DNA of 64,000 bases, from NCBI GenBank assembly GCA_000583135.1, contig JFBG01000014.1, positions 1 to 64,000 of the forward strand, given 5' to 3'. Below the pieces are notes generated by a model, which ran no database searches, was not told the origin of the DNA, and was given only the letters and a program-made list of their open reading frames with translations. This document shows positions 1 through 8,469 of this stretch, in pieces (the first letter of the stretch is position 1; each line of letters opens with the position of its first letter). Source of the DNA: Thioalkalivibrio sp. HK1 (lineage in GTDB: Bacteria > Pseudomonadota > Gammaproteobacteria > HK1). The position numbers and the translations under genes are program-made.

Positions 1-85
1 CCATGGAATGCACCGATCGGTGCGAGGATATTTCATGGCGGGCCGGTTTTTCATCATGGACATCGTCGATCGGGAGATCATCCTC

Positions 86-652
86 ATGCCTCTTTCTGAA
101 TCCGTCCCCAAAGAACCCATCCACACCCGACATATCGAGTGCCAAGGCTACCTCCGGGAGGATGGCCTATGGGATATCGAGGGGCATCTGGTCGATACCA
201 AGACCTATTCGTTCTCCAACCGGCATCGAGGAGAAATTCCGCCGGGAGAGCCGGTTCATGAGATGTGGCTTCGCATCACCATCGACGACGACATGCTGAT
301 CCACAAGGCCGAGGCGGCGACGGATTACGGACCCTTCCATGTCTGCCCGGCAATCACTCCCGCGTTCCGGCGGCTCGAGGGTCTGGTCATCGGACCGGGC
401 TTTCGGCAAGCGGTCCGCCAAAGACTCGGCGGCACCGAGGGCTGTACGCATCTGGTCGAGCTGGCCTTCTCCTTGGGCACCGCCGCCTTCCAGACCCTCG
501 CCGGACGCCATCATGCCAATGCGAAAACGACCGGGGACGATGGCACGAATTCACCGAAATCCGCTCGCTTCATCGGTACTTGCCACGCCTTGGCGAGCGA
601 TAGTCCGGTGGTCAAGGAGCACTGGCCGCAGCACTACACCGGGAGCGAGTGA
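86..652 (+). CDS. DUF2889 family protein
   Basis: Protein of 188 aa matching the DUF2889 pattern: an N-terminal GYLREDGLWDIEGHL stretch, then GEPVHEMWLRITIDDD, EAATDYGPFHVC and the GCTHLVELAFSLGTAAFQT segment. The family has no established biochemical role; members are soluble, about 180-220 aa, and common in alpha- and betaproteobacteria. I chose the ATG at 86 because GGGAG at 72-76 sits 9 nt upstream and homology begins just after it; in-frame ATGs at 8 and 56 lack a Shine-Dalgarno. It lies about 160 bp before rph on the same strand, with no functional hint from the neighbours. Confidence 0.85.
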   Translation: MPLSESVPKEPIHTRHIECQGYLREDGLWDIEGHLVDTKTYSFSNRHRGEIPPGEPVHEMWLRITIDDDMLIHKAEAATDYGPFHVCPAITPAFRRLEGLVIGPGFRQAVRQRLGGTEGCTHLVELAFSLGTAAFQTLAGRHHANAKTTGDDGTNSPKSARFIGTCHALASDSPVVKEHWPQHYTGSE

Positions 653-814
653 CATTCTCCGGACTCTTCGAGCGGCATCGCCCTGCCGAGAAGAACCTCG
701 GCGCCGACGATCGGCGGCGATGCTTCATGGCTTCGCAATACCTCCCCCACCCCACACGATCGGGGGCATCATCGATGACCCTCTATACCGACACCCTCAT
801 GAAAAGGAAAAGCG

Positions 815-1534
815 ATGCGCCCGAGCGGACGATTGGTGGATGAAATGCGCAAAGTGCGCCTTGTTCGCCATTACACCCGATATGCCGACGGTTCCGTATT
901 GGTCGAATTCGGATCCACGCAGGTGCTTTGCTGCGCCGGCATCGAGGATCAGGTACCGAGGTGGATGCGCGGAAAAGGTCGGGGTTGGATAACCGCCGAA
1001 TACGGCATGCTCCCGCACGCCACCTCCTCGCGCTCGCCGCGCGAAGCGGTCAGAGGTCGCCAAAGCGGTCGGACCCTCGAGATCCAACGCCTGATCGGGC
1101 GCTCGCTACGGGCGGCGGTCGATACCCGAGCCTTGGGGGAACGCACCATCACCGTCGACTGCGATGTCCTGCAGGCCGACGGCGGCACCCGCACCGCAGC
1201 CATCACCGGGGGCTATGTCGCCCTCGTCGACGCCATCGCGAAGATCGCCCCCGGCTCCGCCAAGGGAGGCAATCCGCTTCGGACCCAAGTGGCGGCGGTC
1301 TCGGTGGGGATCTGCGAAGGCGAAGCCCGCCTCGATCTCGACTACGCCGAGGATTCTTGCGCCCAGACCGATATGAATGTGGTGATGAACGATGCCGGCG
1401 ATCTGATCGAGATCCAAGGAACGGCCGAGAGCGAACCCTTTTCCTTCACCGATCTCGACGCCATGTTGGGGCTGGCGCGAAAGGGCATCGGATATCTGAT
1501 CGAAGCCCAACGGACGGCCTTGGCCGAGGGTTGA
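815..1534 (+). CDS. rph: Ribonuclease PH
   Basis: RNase PH of 239 aa, the normal full length. It is a phosphorolytic 3'-5' exoribonuclease that trims tRNA 3' ends and works as a hexamer in the cytoplasm. Visible family motifs are MRPSGR at the start, the conserved [12 protein letters not shown] strand, the RSLRAAVD phosphate/RNA region, [19 protein letters not shown], and the C-terminal [12 protein letters not shown] segment. An AAGGAAAAGCG ribosome-binding site precedes the ATG. It is followed after 92 bp by rdgB, a pairing widespread in proteobacteria and consistent with co-transcription. No anomaly is seen. Confidence 0.97.
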   Translation: MRPSGRLVDEMRKVRLVRHYTRYADGSVLVEFGSTQVLCCAGIEDQVPRWMRGKGRGWITAEYGMLPHATSSRSPREAVRGRQSGRTLEIQRLIGRSLRAAVDTRALGERTITVDCDVLQADGGTRTAAITGGYVALVDAIAKIAPGSAKGGNPLRTQVAAVSVGICEGEARLDLDYAEDSCAQTDMNVVMNDAGDLIEIQGTAESEPFSFTDLDAMLGLARKGIGYLIEAQRTALAEG

Positions 1535-1626
1535 TTCGATCCCTCGATCGAAGCGACGAGCCGCTCTTCGCCCTCGTTTTTGACACTGCACGATTCGACA
1601 CTGCAAAAAAGTTTTCGAGAACATCG

Positions 1627-2244
1627 ATGCGGATCGTCCTTGCGAGCACCAACTCCGGCAAACTCGCCGAGATCCGTCGGCGGCTGTCGACGCTGGGGGA
1701 CGAAGCTCCGATCCTCTCGGGAGAGGATCCCTTCGCCGGAAACCCGCCGCCCGAGGATGCCCCCACCTTCGTCGAGAACGCGCTGATCAAAGCCCGCGCG
1801 GCTTGCGCCAACACCGGCTTGCCCGCCATCGCCGATGATTCCGGCATCGCCGTCGACGCCCTCGGTGGCAGGCCCGGCATTCGCTCCGCCCGCTACGCCG
1901 GGGAACATGCCTCGGATCGAGAGAATATCGCCCATCTACTCGACGAACTGCGAGGGGTGGCCTTGCCCGAGCGAACCGCCACCTTTATCTGCGTCATCGT
2001 TTTCATGCTCGATGAGAACGATCCCTGCCCGCTGATCTGCGAGGGTCGGTGGGCCGGACGCATCCTCGAGGCCCCCGAAGGCCGGTCGGGATTCGGCTAC
2101 GACCCGATCTTTTTCGACGATGCCATCGGGATGAGCGCCGCCGAACTCTCTCCTGAGCGAAAAAACGCCGTCAGCCATCGAGGTCAAGCCCTCGATCGAC
2201 TGATCCGGCACCTGGAAGCCATCCGAGGATCCAGCGCATCGTGA
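1627..2244 (+). CDS. rdgB: XTP/dITP pyrophosphatase (RdgB/HAM1)
   Basis: Protein of 205 aa. It hydrolyses non-canonical purine triphosphates (ITP, dITP, XTP) to the monophosphate, cleaning the nucleotide pool. Seen in sequence: LASTNSGKLAEIR (substrate-binding N-terminus), FVENALIKARAA, the LPAIADDSGIAVDALGGRPG active-site block, SARYAG, and the C-terminal GFGYDPIFF and SHRGQAL motifs, all in family order. The reading frame extends far upstream, but homology starts at the ATG at 1627. The usual downstream partner hemW is not present; the next gene is on the opposite strand. Confidence 0.96.
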   Translation: MRIVLASTNSGKLAEIRRRLSTLGDEAPILSGEDPFAGNPPPEDAPTFVENALIKARAACANTGLPAIADDSGIAVDALGGRPGIRSARYAGEHASDRENIAHLLDELRGVALPERTATFICVIVFMLDENDPCPLICEGRWAGRILEAPEGRSGFGYDPIFFDDAIGMSAAELSPERKNAVSHRGQALDRLIRHLEAIRGSSAS

Positions 2245-2420
2245 CCGGCCAAGCCCGGCGACATTCCCCGGAGCATCGCATCGGGCCATCCACCCGAGCC
2301 ATCTCGATGGGGTCGAAACCCGCTTTTCGAAGATCGGCCGCCGAAGAGCGATGAGAGCGGGGAACGAGCGGAGGGAGCCGAATATCGCGTAAAAGAGCCC
2401 GCAAAGCGGCGCAAGATCGC

Positions 2421-2888
2421 TCATATCGATTTGAATACCTTGGCCCCGGGATCCTCGTGGATGGCGATATCGAGAGCGAAACTGCGGCCGAAGGGGGTCA
2501 ACGAGACCGAAAAGCCCTTCGATTCGAGCCTGCCTGCGAGTCGACCGAGGATCTCCCGGGCGGCATCGGGCGAAGAGGACTCTCCTCCCAAATGGGCGAA
2601 GGAATGGAGCACGACATGATCGAGGGAACGCTTGCTCGCAAACCACTTCACATTGCGGGTAGCCTTGGCGACGAGCCGCTCTTGTCGATCGATATCGCCG
2701 GACTCGACTTGCACCAATACCAAGATCGCCGACTCGACCCGACCTGTGAGCGAAGAGGATTCGATCCGGCGCAAAGAGGGCTCACTCACCGAGGCCCCAA
2801 GCGAATCCGCCCGATGAGCGGCGTTCGAACCATCGGCGCCTTGCGCTCGGTAGCCGAAACGCTCGGCATGGAACATCAACAGTTTCAT
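2421..2888 (-). CDS. Stand-alone threonyl-tRNA synthetase editing-domain protein
   Basis: Protein of 155 aa resembling the archaeal-type ThrRS N-terminal editing domain (PF08915 family) as a free-standing protein. Seen: start MKLLMFHAERFGY, central SAILVLVQVESGD, VVLHSFAHLGGESSSP in the position of the archaeal YAHLS motif, AAREILGRLAGRLESKGF, and a C-terminal TPFGRSFALDIAIHED. Related domains remove mischarged serine or D-amino acids from tRNA(Thr). No synthetase domain is attached, so a trans-editing role is inference. It sits alone on the minus strand between rdgB and korA. The weak point is that family assignment rests on remembered motifs. Confidence 0.7.
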   Translation of the reverse strand: MKLLMFHAERFGYRAQGADGSNAAHRADSLGASVSEPSLRRIESSSLTGRVESAILVLVQVESGDIDRQERLVAKATRNVKWFASKRSLDHVVLHSFAHLGGESSSPDAAREILGRLAGRLESKGFSVSLTPFGRSFALDIAIHEDPGAKVFKSI

Positions 2889-3424
2889 CTCGGGGGTTTC
2901 CTCAAAAATCGGTGAGCGAGGATGATTTGCGATCGATCATAAGCGCCCGAGAGGACTCATCCGAGAAAAAATGCCGAAGACTCCGGCCATCATCGCTCGC
3001 CTCGAATGCAAGGAATTTCGAGGATGAAAAAGCGTTCCTTCGACGATATCAAGACTCTCGAAAGGGGTCTGTCGGGTTAAAATCCCGCATCCATGATTCG
3101 AAAAAGCAAATAACGAATCGGGACGCACAAGGCTCGATGCTTTCAAAGATTCGATCCGAAAAGCGAAATGGCGGCAAGTCGAGCGCTGCGATGCCGCTTC
3201 GCCGATGGAAAAAAGGACAGGCGAATATCGCTTGCGCTGCGCCCTCACCGACGCCTCGCCCATCGACTTTGCCCTTTACAACGGTATCGCCACCCGTTCA
3301 AACGCTCGCCGAAGATTCAAGGGCATGAAACTCGCCAAAGGCGGATCGACGCCTTCACCCGAAACCTTCGATCGCCGATGGCGCAAAGAGCCGCCGGCGG
3401 CCTTGGAATGCATCGAACCTGACA
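2889..3424. other. Intergenic region, no gene recognised
   Basis: About 535 bp between the minus-strand editing-domain gene and korA, so it must hold their divergent promoters. Short open frames exist, but none shows recognisable homology or a convincing ribosome-binding site. An isolated T-arm-like hairpin (CGGG, TTAAAAT, CCCG at about 3073-3087) lacks the rest of a tRNA. Confidence 0.5.
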
Positions 3425-5323
3425 ATGGCAACGATCGAACCGAAGATGAGTCATAGCATCGGCCCATCCGATCCATTGAAGACACCGACGAAGCCGATCG
3501 AATCCCTCGATTCGATGGTGGTGCGTTTTGCCGGGGATTCCGGAGACGGCATGCAACTCGCCGGCGACCGGCTTGCCGGGACTTCCGCCCTTTTTGGAAA
3601 CGATATCTCCACTTTCCCGGATTTTCCGGCCGAGATTCGCGCCCCCAAGGGCACCCTGGCCGGGGTATCGGGCTTCCAAGTGCATTTCGCGGCCCGCGAT
3701 ATTCATACCCCGGGGGATGAAGTCGATATTCTGGTGGCGATGAACCCCGCAGCGCTGGTGCAGAACCTCTCGTTCTTGCGCCCCCACGGCACCTTGATCG
3801 TCGACGAGGATATGTTCGATGCGAAAAATCTGAAACTCGCCCGCATCGAGAAGGATCCCTTGGAAGAGCGGGCGATGGACGCCTTCAACCTGATCCGGGT
3901 GCCGCTGACTTCGCTCACCCGAGATGCGGTGGCCGAAAGCGGCGTGGGGCGCAAAATCGCCACCCGCTGCCGGAATTTCTTCGCTTTGGGTCTTGTTTAT
4001 TGGCTTTGCGGCCGCGATCCGAAAACCACCTTGGAGTGGATCGACCGAAAATTCGGCGATCGCCCGGATGTGGCCAAGGCCGACACTCTGGCCTTGCGCG
4101 CCGGGTGGAATTTCGGCGAGACCACCGAAGCCTTCGAGCGCAGCTATCGCGTGCCCCCCGCCGATCTTCCGCCGGGGGAGTATCGCAATATCACCGGCAA
4201 CCAAGCCCTCGCCCTCGGATTGATCACCGCATCGAGACTCTCGGACAAGTCGATCTTCTACGGCTCCTACCCCATCACCCCCGCCAGCGATATCCTCCAC
4301 GAGCTCGCCCGGCACAAACGGTTCAAGGTGCGCACCTTCCAAGCCGAGGACGAGATCGCCGCCATCACCTCCGCCATCGGCGCCGCCTACGGCGGGGCGA
4401 TGGGGGTCACGGCATCGAGCGGACCGGGGATCGCACTCAAAACCGAGGCCATGGGGCTTGCGATCATGCTCGAACTGCCGCTTTTGATATTGAGCATCCA
4501 GCGCGGGGGGCCGAGCACCGGCTTGCCGACCAAACCCGAGCAATCGGATCTCTTGCAAGTGATGTTCGGGCGCAGCGGCGAATCCCCTTTGCCGGTGCTG
4601 GCGGCCGGCGGGCCGACCGACTGCTTCGATATCGTGATCGAGGCTTGGCGCATCGCCACCCGCTTGATGACCCCGGTGGTGGTCCTCTCGGACGCCTTCA
4701 TCGCCAACGGAGCGGAGCCGTGGCGCATCCCGGATATCGCGCGCATCCCACCCATCGATATCGCCCACCCCGAAGCACCGAGCGCCGACGATGCGCCCTT
4801 CTTGCCGTATTCGCGCAACGAATGGCTGGCTCGCCCATGGGCCTTGCCGGGAACACCGGGCCTGGCCCATCGGGTGGGGAGTTTGGAAAAGCACCACGGC
4901 ACCGGAAACGTCAGTTACGATCCGGATAATCACGAAAAAATGGTCGGCTTGCGGGCGCGCAAGGTGGCCAATGCGGTCCATCTCATCAAGGATCAGGAGG
5001 TTTTCGGCCCGGATCGAGGGCGATTGCTGATCCTCTCGTGGGGCGGCACCTTGGGGGTCTGCCGCCAAGCGGTGGAGGTGATCGGCAAGAAAGGCAAGGC
5101 CGTTGCCCATACCCATCTGCGCCACCTGCACCCTTTGCCTGCGAACTTGGGCGATATCTTGGGCAACTACGAAAGGGTGTTGGTTCCGGAGATGAATTCG
5201 GGGCAGCTGGCGATGATCCTAAAGGCCCGTTATCTGGTGGATATCATCTCGCTGAACCGGGTTCGAGGGCGCCCTTTCATGGTCCGGGAATTGGTCGATG
5301 CCATCGAGGAATCGCTCGCATGA
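3425..5323 (+). CDS. korA: 2-oxoacid (2-oxoglutarate):ferredoxin oxidoreductase, alpha (gamma-alpha fused) subunit
   Basis: Large subunit of 632 aa. The N-terminal third is the gamma domain (VVRFAGDSGDGMQLAG, FPAEIRAPKGTLAGVSGFQV) and the rest is the alpha/pyrimidine-binding domain (NQALALGLITAS, FYGSYPITPASDILHELAR, TFQAEDEIAAI, SGPGIALKTEAMGLA, SIQRGGPSTGLPTKPEQSDL). With KorB it converts a 2-oxoacid plus CoA to acyl-CoA, CO2 and reduced ferredoxin, probably at the 2-oxoglutarate step of the TCA cycle. Domain content matches the two-subunit KorAB type without a built-in ferredoxin domain. The stop overlaps the korB start (ATGA). The exact start is uncertain: an ATG 24 nt downstream is also possible. 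Confidence 0.92.
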   Translation: MATIEPKMSHSIGPSDPLKTPTKPIESLDSMVVRFAGDSGDGMQLAGDRLAGTSALFGNDISTFPDFPAEIRAPKGTLAGVSGFQVHFAARDIHTPGDEVDILVAMNPAALVQNLSFLRPHGTLIVDEDMFDAKNLKLARIEKDPLEERAMDAFNLIRVPLTSLTRDAVAESGVGRKIATRCRNFFALGLVYWLCGRDPKTTLEWIDRKFGDRPDVAKADTLALRAGWNFGETTEAFERSYRVPPADLPPGEYRNITGNQALALGLITASRLSDKSIFYGSYPITPASDILHELARHKRFKVRTFQAEDEIAAITSAIGAAYGGAMGVTASSGPGIALKTEAMGLAIMLELPLLILSIQRGGPSTGLPTKPEQSDLLQVMFGRSGESPLPVLAAGGPTDCFDIVIEAWRIATRLMTPVVVLSDAFIANGAEPWRIPDIARIPPIDIAHPEAPSADDAPFLPYSRNEWLARPWALPGTPGLAHRVGSLEKHHGTGNVSYDPDNHEKMVGLRARKVANAVHLIKDQEVFGPDRGRLLILSWGGTLGVCRQAVEVIGKKGKAVAHTHLRHLHPLPANLGDILGNYERVLVPEMNSGQLAMILKARYLVDIISLNRVRGRPFMVRELVDAIEESLA

Positions 5324-6384
5324 CGACAAGCGCCCCAACCAAGACTCACGCCTGCACATCCCGGTCGACGGCGGCTCCCGCCGTCAAACCGAGCGCTACC
5401 GACTTCGCCAGCGATCAGGAAATCCGCTGGTGCCCCGGATGCGGCGACTTCTCGATCCTCGCCCAGATGAAAAAGGTCTTGCCGGAGATCGGCGTTCGAC
5501 CGGAAAACATGGTCTTCGTCTCCGGCATCGGCTGTTCGAGCCGCTTTCCCTACTACCTCAATACCTACGGTGTGCACGGCATCCACGGGCGGGCGCCGGC
5601 CATCGCCACCGGACTGAAAACGGTGCGGCCGGAGTTGCAGGTCTGGGTCATCACCGGCGACGGCGATGCCCTGAGCATCGGCGGCAACCACCTGATGCAT
5701 GCCTTGAGGCGCAATGTCGATATCAAGATCCTGCTCTTCAACAACCGCATCTACGGCCTGACCAAGGGGCAATACTCCCCGACCTCCCTACCCGGACATA
5801 TCACTCGCAGCACCCCCCAAGGCTCGGTGGATGCCCCCTTGCATCCGCTGTCGATCGCCCTTGGCAGCGAGGCGAGCTTCGTGGCCCGCTCGGTGGATAC
5901 CCATACCGCGCATTTGGGGGGAATCCTGCGGCGGGCGGCGGCGCACCGGGGATCCGCCTTCGTCGAGATCTACCAAAACTGCAATATCTATAACGACGGG
6001 GCCTTCGAATACGCCAAGAATCAATCAACGCGCAACGATTGCCTCGTGGAGGTCGAACACGGGCAACCGCTGCTCTTCGGAGCGAAAAGGGATCGAGGTA
6101 TCAGGCTCGACGGTCTTCGCTTGGAGACGGTGGCGATCACCGACGATTCCAAGTCCGAGGATCTATTGGTACACGATGAGCGGGCACCGGATCCGATCTT
6201 GGCGATGATGTTGGCGCGGATGCGGTATCCGGCGATGCCCGAGGCCATCGGCGTCCTGCGCGCCGTCGAGCGACCGGTCTTCGACGAACTCGTCAACGAG
6301 CAGGTGGATGCCGAGCTTCGGCACGACGGCGCCGGGGATCTCGAAGCCCTGTTCCGTGCCGGTGATACTTGGACGATCGAGTAG
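5320..6384 (+). CDS. korB: 2-oxoacid (2-oxoglutarate):ferredoxin oxidoreductase, beta subunit
   Basis: Subunit of 354 aa carrying thiamine diphosphate and the Fe-S cluster. Cluster ligands are visible as RWCPGCGDF, GIGCSSR and QNCNIYN; the ThDP motif is GDGDALSIGGNHLMHALRRN followed by LLFNNRIYGLTKGQ. The ATG overlaps the korA stop in an ATGA arrangement, indicating translational coupling. The C-terminal 100 residues (DDSKSEDLLVHDE, ARMRYPAMPEAIGVLR) are the usual KorB tail. No ferredoxin gene is adjacent. Substrate choice between 2-oxoglutarate and pyruvate is inferred from overall similarity to KorAB. Confidence 0.93.
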   Translation: MTTSAPTKTHACTSRSTAAPAVKPSATDFASDQEIRWCPGCGDFSILAQMKKVLPEIGVRPENMVFVSGIGCSSRFPYYLNTYGVHGIHGRAPAIATGLKTVRPELQVWVITGDGDALSIGGNHLMHALRRNVDIKILLFNNRIYGLTKGQYSPTSLPGHITRSTPQGSVDAPLHPLSIALGSEASFVARSVDTHTAHLGGILRRAAAHRGSAFVEIYQNCNIYNDGAFEYAKNQSTRNDCLVEVEHGQPLLFGAKRDRGIRLDGLRLETVAITDDSKSEDLLVHDERAPDPILAMMLARMRYPAMPEAIGVLRAVERPVFDELVNEQVDAELRHDGAGDLEALFRAGDTWTIE

Positions 6385-6399
6385 AACATCCCGTCATCG

Positions 6400-6435
6400 G
6401 ATCATCGAATCGATTCGGTAATCGACTCGATGATC
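6400..6435 (+). terminator. Stem-loop after korB (possible terminator or 3' stabiliser)
   Basis: GATCATCGAATCGA at 6400-6413 pairs, with one mismatch, with TCGACTCGATGATC at 6422-6435; the loop is TTCGGTAA. It lies 16 bp after the korB stop. There is no U-tract, so rho-independent termination is uncertain. Confidence 0.4.
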
Positions 6436-6540
6436 GATATCGAGCGCATTATCCGTCGAGGATGCCGTCGCTTACCGACAACCCTCGAAAGCCACCGCCT
6501 GCGATCGATCGCACGCCGTCACGGATTCGATCCGACTCGA

Positions 6541-6570
6541 TTCGATACGATTCGATACGATTCGATACGA
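6541..6570. repeat. Perfect 10-bp tandem repeat, three copies
   Basis: TTCGATACGA is repeated exactly three times head to tail, with degenerate copies just upstream (TCCGACTCGA at 6531). It sits in the short convergent gap between korB and the hydantoinase-like gene. It is minisatellite-like; no protein-binding role is evident. Confidence 0.9.
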
Positions 6571-6581
6571 TGGGGCTCGAT

Positions 6582-8267
6582 TCAGTCGATCTCGTCGGCC
6601 TTCGATTCCGGCTCGATACCGTATGAATCGAAGGCCTTGGTACGTGAAATCCTTCCCGCCAAGAGGTCTTGGGCGACGAGTTTCGGATCCCGCAAACGAG
6701 GATCGCCCAGTCCGCCGCCGCCGGGGGTATGCAAGATCAACCGATCGCCTCGGGGGATAGTCTGCGTTCCCTTGCCCTTCAAGGTCTTACCGGAGGCGAG
6801 CCATACGCCCCCTCGATCCCCTTGGGAGCCGCCTTCTCGCCCCCTCGCCGGATGTATCACTCGATCGAAGGCCGCAAGGAGTTCGAAATCCCGATCGAAA
6901 GCCGACTCGATTTCGATCACCTGCCCCAAGCCTCCCTGCCACCGACCGACGCCCCCGGAATCGGCTCGCAATTCCTTGCGCCTGAAGATCACCGGGGCCA
7001 CCGACTCGTTGATCTCCACCGGCGTTCCCCGCACCCCGCTCGGATAGGCGGTGGCACAAAGGCCGTCCTTGCCGGGGCGCGCCCCGGTGCCCCCGTTGCA
7101 GACCGCGGTGACCGCGAACAGCGCCCCGCCTTGTTGGTTGGCGCCCCTTGCATTCTCTCCGCGCATGGTCACATTCCATAAACAGGAGGCACCTTCGGCC
7201 GGCACTCGCTCGGGGATCGCCTGCGCCAAGGCTCCGAAGATCACATCCGGAAGCATCTGACCGATCACATGCCGAGAGCAAACCGGCGCCGGCCAAGGGG
7301 CGTTGAGTACGCAACCCTTAGGAGCCCGCACGGTGAAAGGAGAAAGGGAGCCGTGATTGTTCGGCACCTCGGCGCTGACGATGCATGAAAGGCCGAAACA
7401 GGTATAGGCGGCGGTATAGGCCATCGGGACATTGACGCCATAGAGGGACTTCGGCGAGGTGCCATCGAAATCGACCTCGATCCCCGATGCATCGATCGTC
7501 AATCTCGCCACCAGATCCAAGGGCTTCTCGTAGCCGTCGATTCGCATCGAACCTCGATATTCCCCCGCCGGAAGCTTGGCGATTTCGCGCCGCACCGCAA
7601 GGGCCGAAGTCTCGCAGATATGGTCGGCGAGTTCCTCGAGATCGCCAAGATCGAATTCCCTCATCATCTGAACCAAGCGCTCGCATCCCACATCGTTGCA
7701 GGCCGCAAGCGAATAGACATCGCCCTCGGATTCCACCGGCTGACGGGTATTGGCCCGCACCATTTCCATCAATGTCTCGTTGATGCGGCCGCGATCGGAG
7801 AATTTGAGCAACGGGATATGGATCCCCTCCATCAGCACATCGGTGGCATCGGGGCCGAAACCGATGCCACCGACATCCGTCAGATGCGAGGTGCAGGAGA
7901 ACAAGGCCACGATCCGACCCTTATGAAAACAAGGGGTGGTCAGCACGAAATCGTTGAGGTGGCCGGTTCCCATCCACGGATCGTTGGTGATGTAGATATC
8001 GCCTTCGGACATGGTATCGACCGGGAAGCGGCGCAGAAAATGCTTGACCGACTCCGCCATGGAATTGACATGCCCGGGGGTTCCGGTTACGGCTTGCGCG
8101 AGCATCCGGCCTTTGATATCGAAGACCCCGGCGGAAAGATCCCCGGCCTCGCGCACGATCGGGGAAAAAGCGGTGCGCATCAGGGTTTGCGCCTGCTCCT
8201 CGACCACCGCGATCAGGCGATTCCACAATATCTGCATACGAATCACCTGCATGGCCTTCGCGCTCAT
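6582..8267 (-). CDS. Hydantoinase B / N-methylhydantoinase B (oxoprolinase) family protein
   Basis: Protein of 561 aa, the usual HyuB length. Motifs: ILWNRLIAVVEEQAQTLMRT and SPIVREAGDLSAGVFD at the N-terminus, GTPGHVNSMAESVKHFL, ITNDPWMGTGHLNDFVL, and the C-terminal glycine-rich HTPGGGGLGDP. HyuB partners normally act with HyuA in ATP-dependent hydrolysis of hydantoins or 5-oxoproline, or in acetone carboxylase-type complexes. No hyuA-like gene is present in the window, so the partner is missing or elsewhere. It is downstream of the Mct-like CoA transferase and two small barrel proteins on the same strand. Substrate unknown. Confidence 0.88.
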   Translation of the reverse strand: MSAKAMQVIRMQILWNRLIAVVEEQAQTLMRTAFSPIVREAGDLSAGVFDIKGRMLAQAVTGTPGHVNSMAESVKHFLRRFPVDTMSEGDIYITNDPWMGTGHLNDFVLTTPCFHKGRIVALFSCTSHLTDVGGIGFGPDATDVLMEGIHIPLLKFSDRGRINETLMEMVRANTRQPVESEGDVYSLAACNDVGCERLVQMMREFDLGDLEELADHICETSALAVRREIAKLPAGEYRGSMRIDGYEKPLDLVARLTIDASGIEVDFDGTSPKSLYGVNVPMAYTAAYTCFGLSCIVSAEVPNNHGSLSPFTVRAPKGCVLNAPWPAPVCSRHVIGQMLPDVIFGALAQAIPERVPAEGASCLWNVTMRGENARGANQQGGALFAVTAVCNGGTGARPGKDGLCATAYPSGVRGTPVEINESVAPVIFRRKELRADSGGVGRWQGGLGQVIEIESAFDRDFELLAAFDRVIHPARGREGGSQGDRGGVWLASGKTLKGKGTQTIPRGDRLILHTPGGGGLGDPRLRDPKLVAQDLLAGRISRTKAFDSYGIEPESKADEID

Positions 8268-8469
8268 CGTTCCTTCCCTCGTTCGGCGAGTCGTTTGAAA
8301 ATGCCGCGCCTTGGGGTTTCGCTTCGGGTTTTCGCTTCGATACCCCGCCGCGCGGCCTTCGAAAAAGGATCGTCCGCCGATCCCTATCCCATCCGGCCAC
8401 TGATCTACCCGATGATTCCTCTATCCGATCATCCCCTGATCGTTCGCGATCATTCGTGTTCGTTCGGGT

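Noticed and set aside
928..2244. A 438-aa protein formed by extending rdgB upstream
   Set aside because: The upstream part is the rph gene read in another frame. RdgB homology begins at the ATG at 1627.
3022..3093. tRNA-like hairpin with a CGGG-TTAAAAT-CCCG arm
   Set aside because: The acceptor stem pairs only partly, and no D-arm or anticodon arm can be formed. The T-loop lacks the usual TTC.
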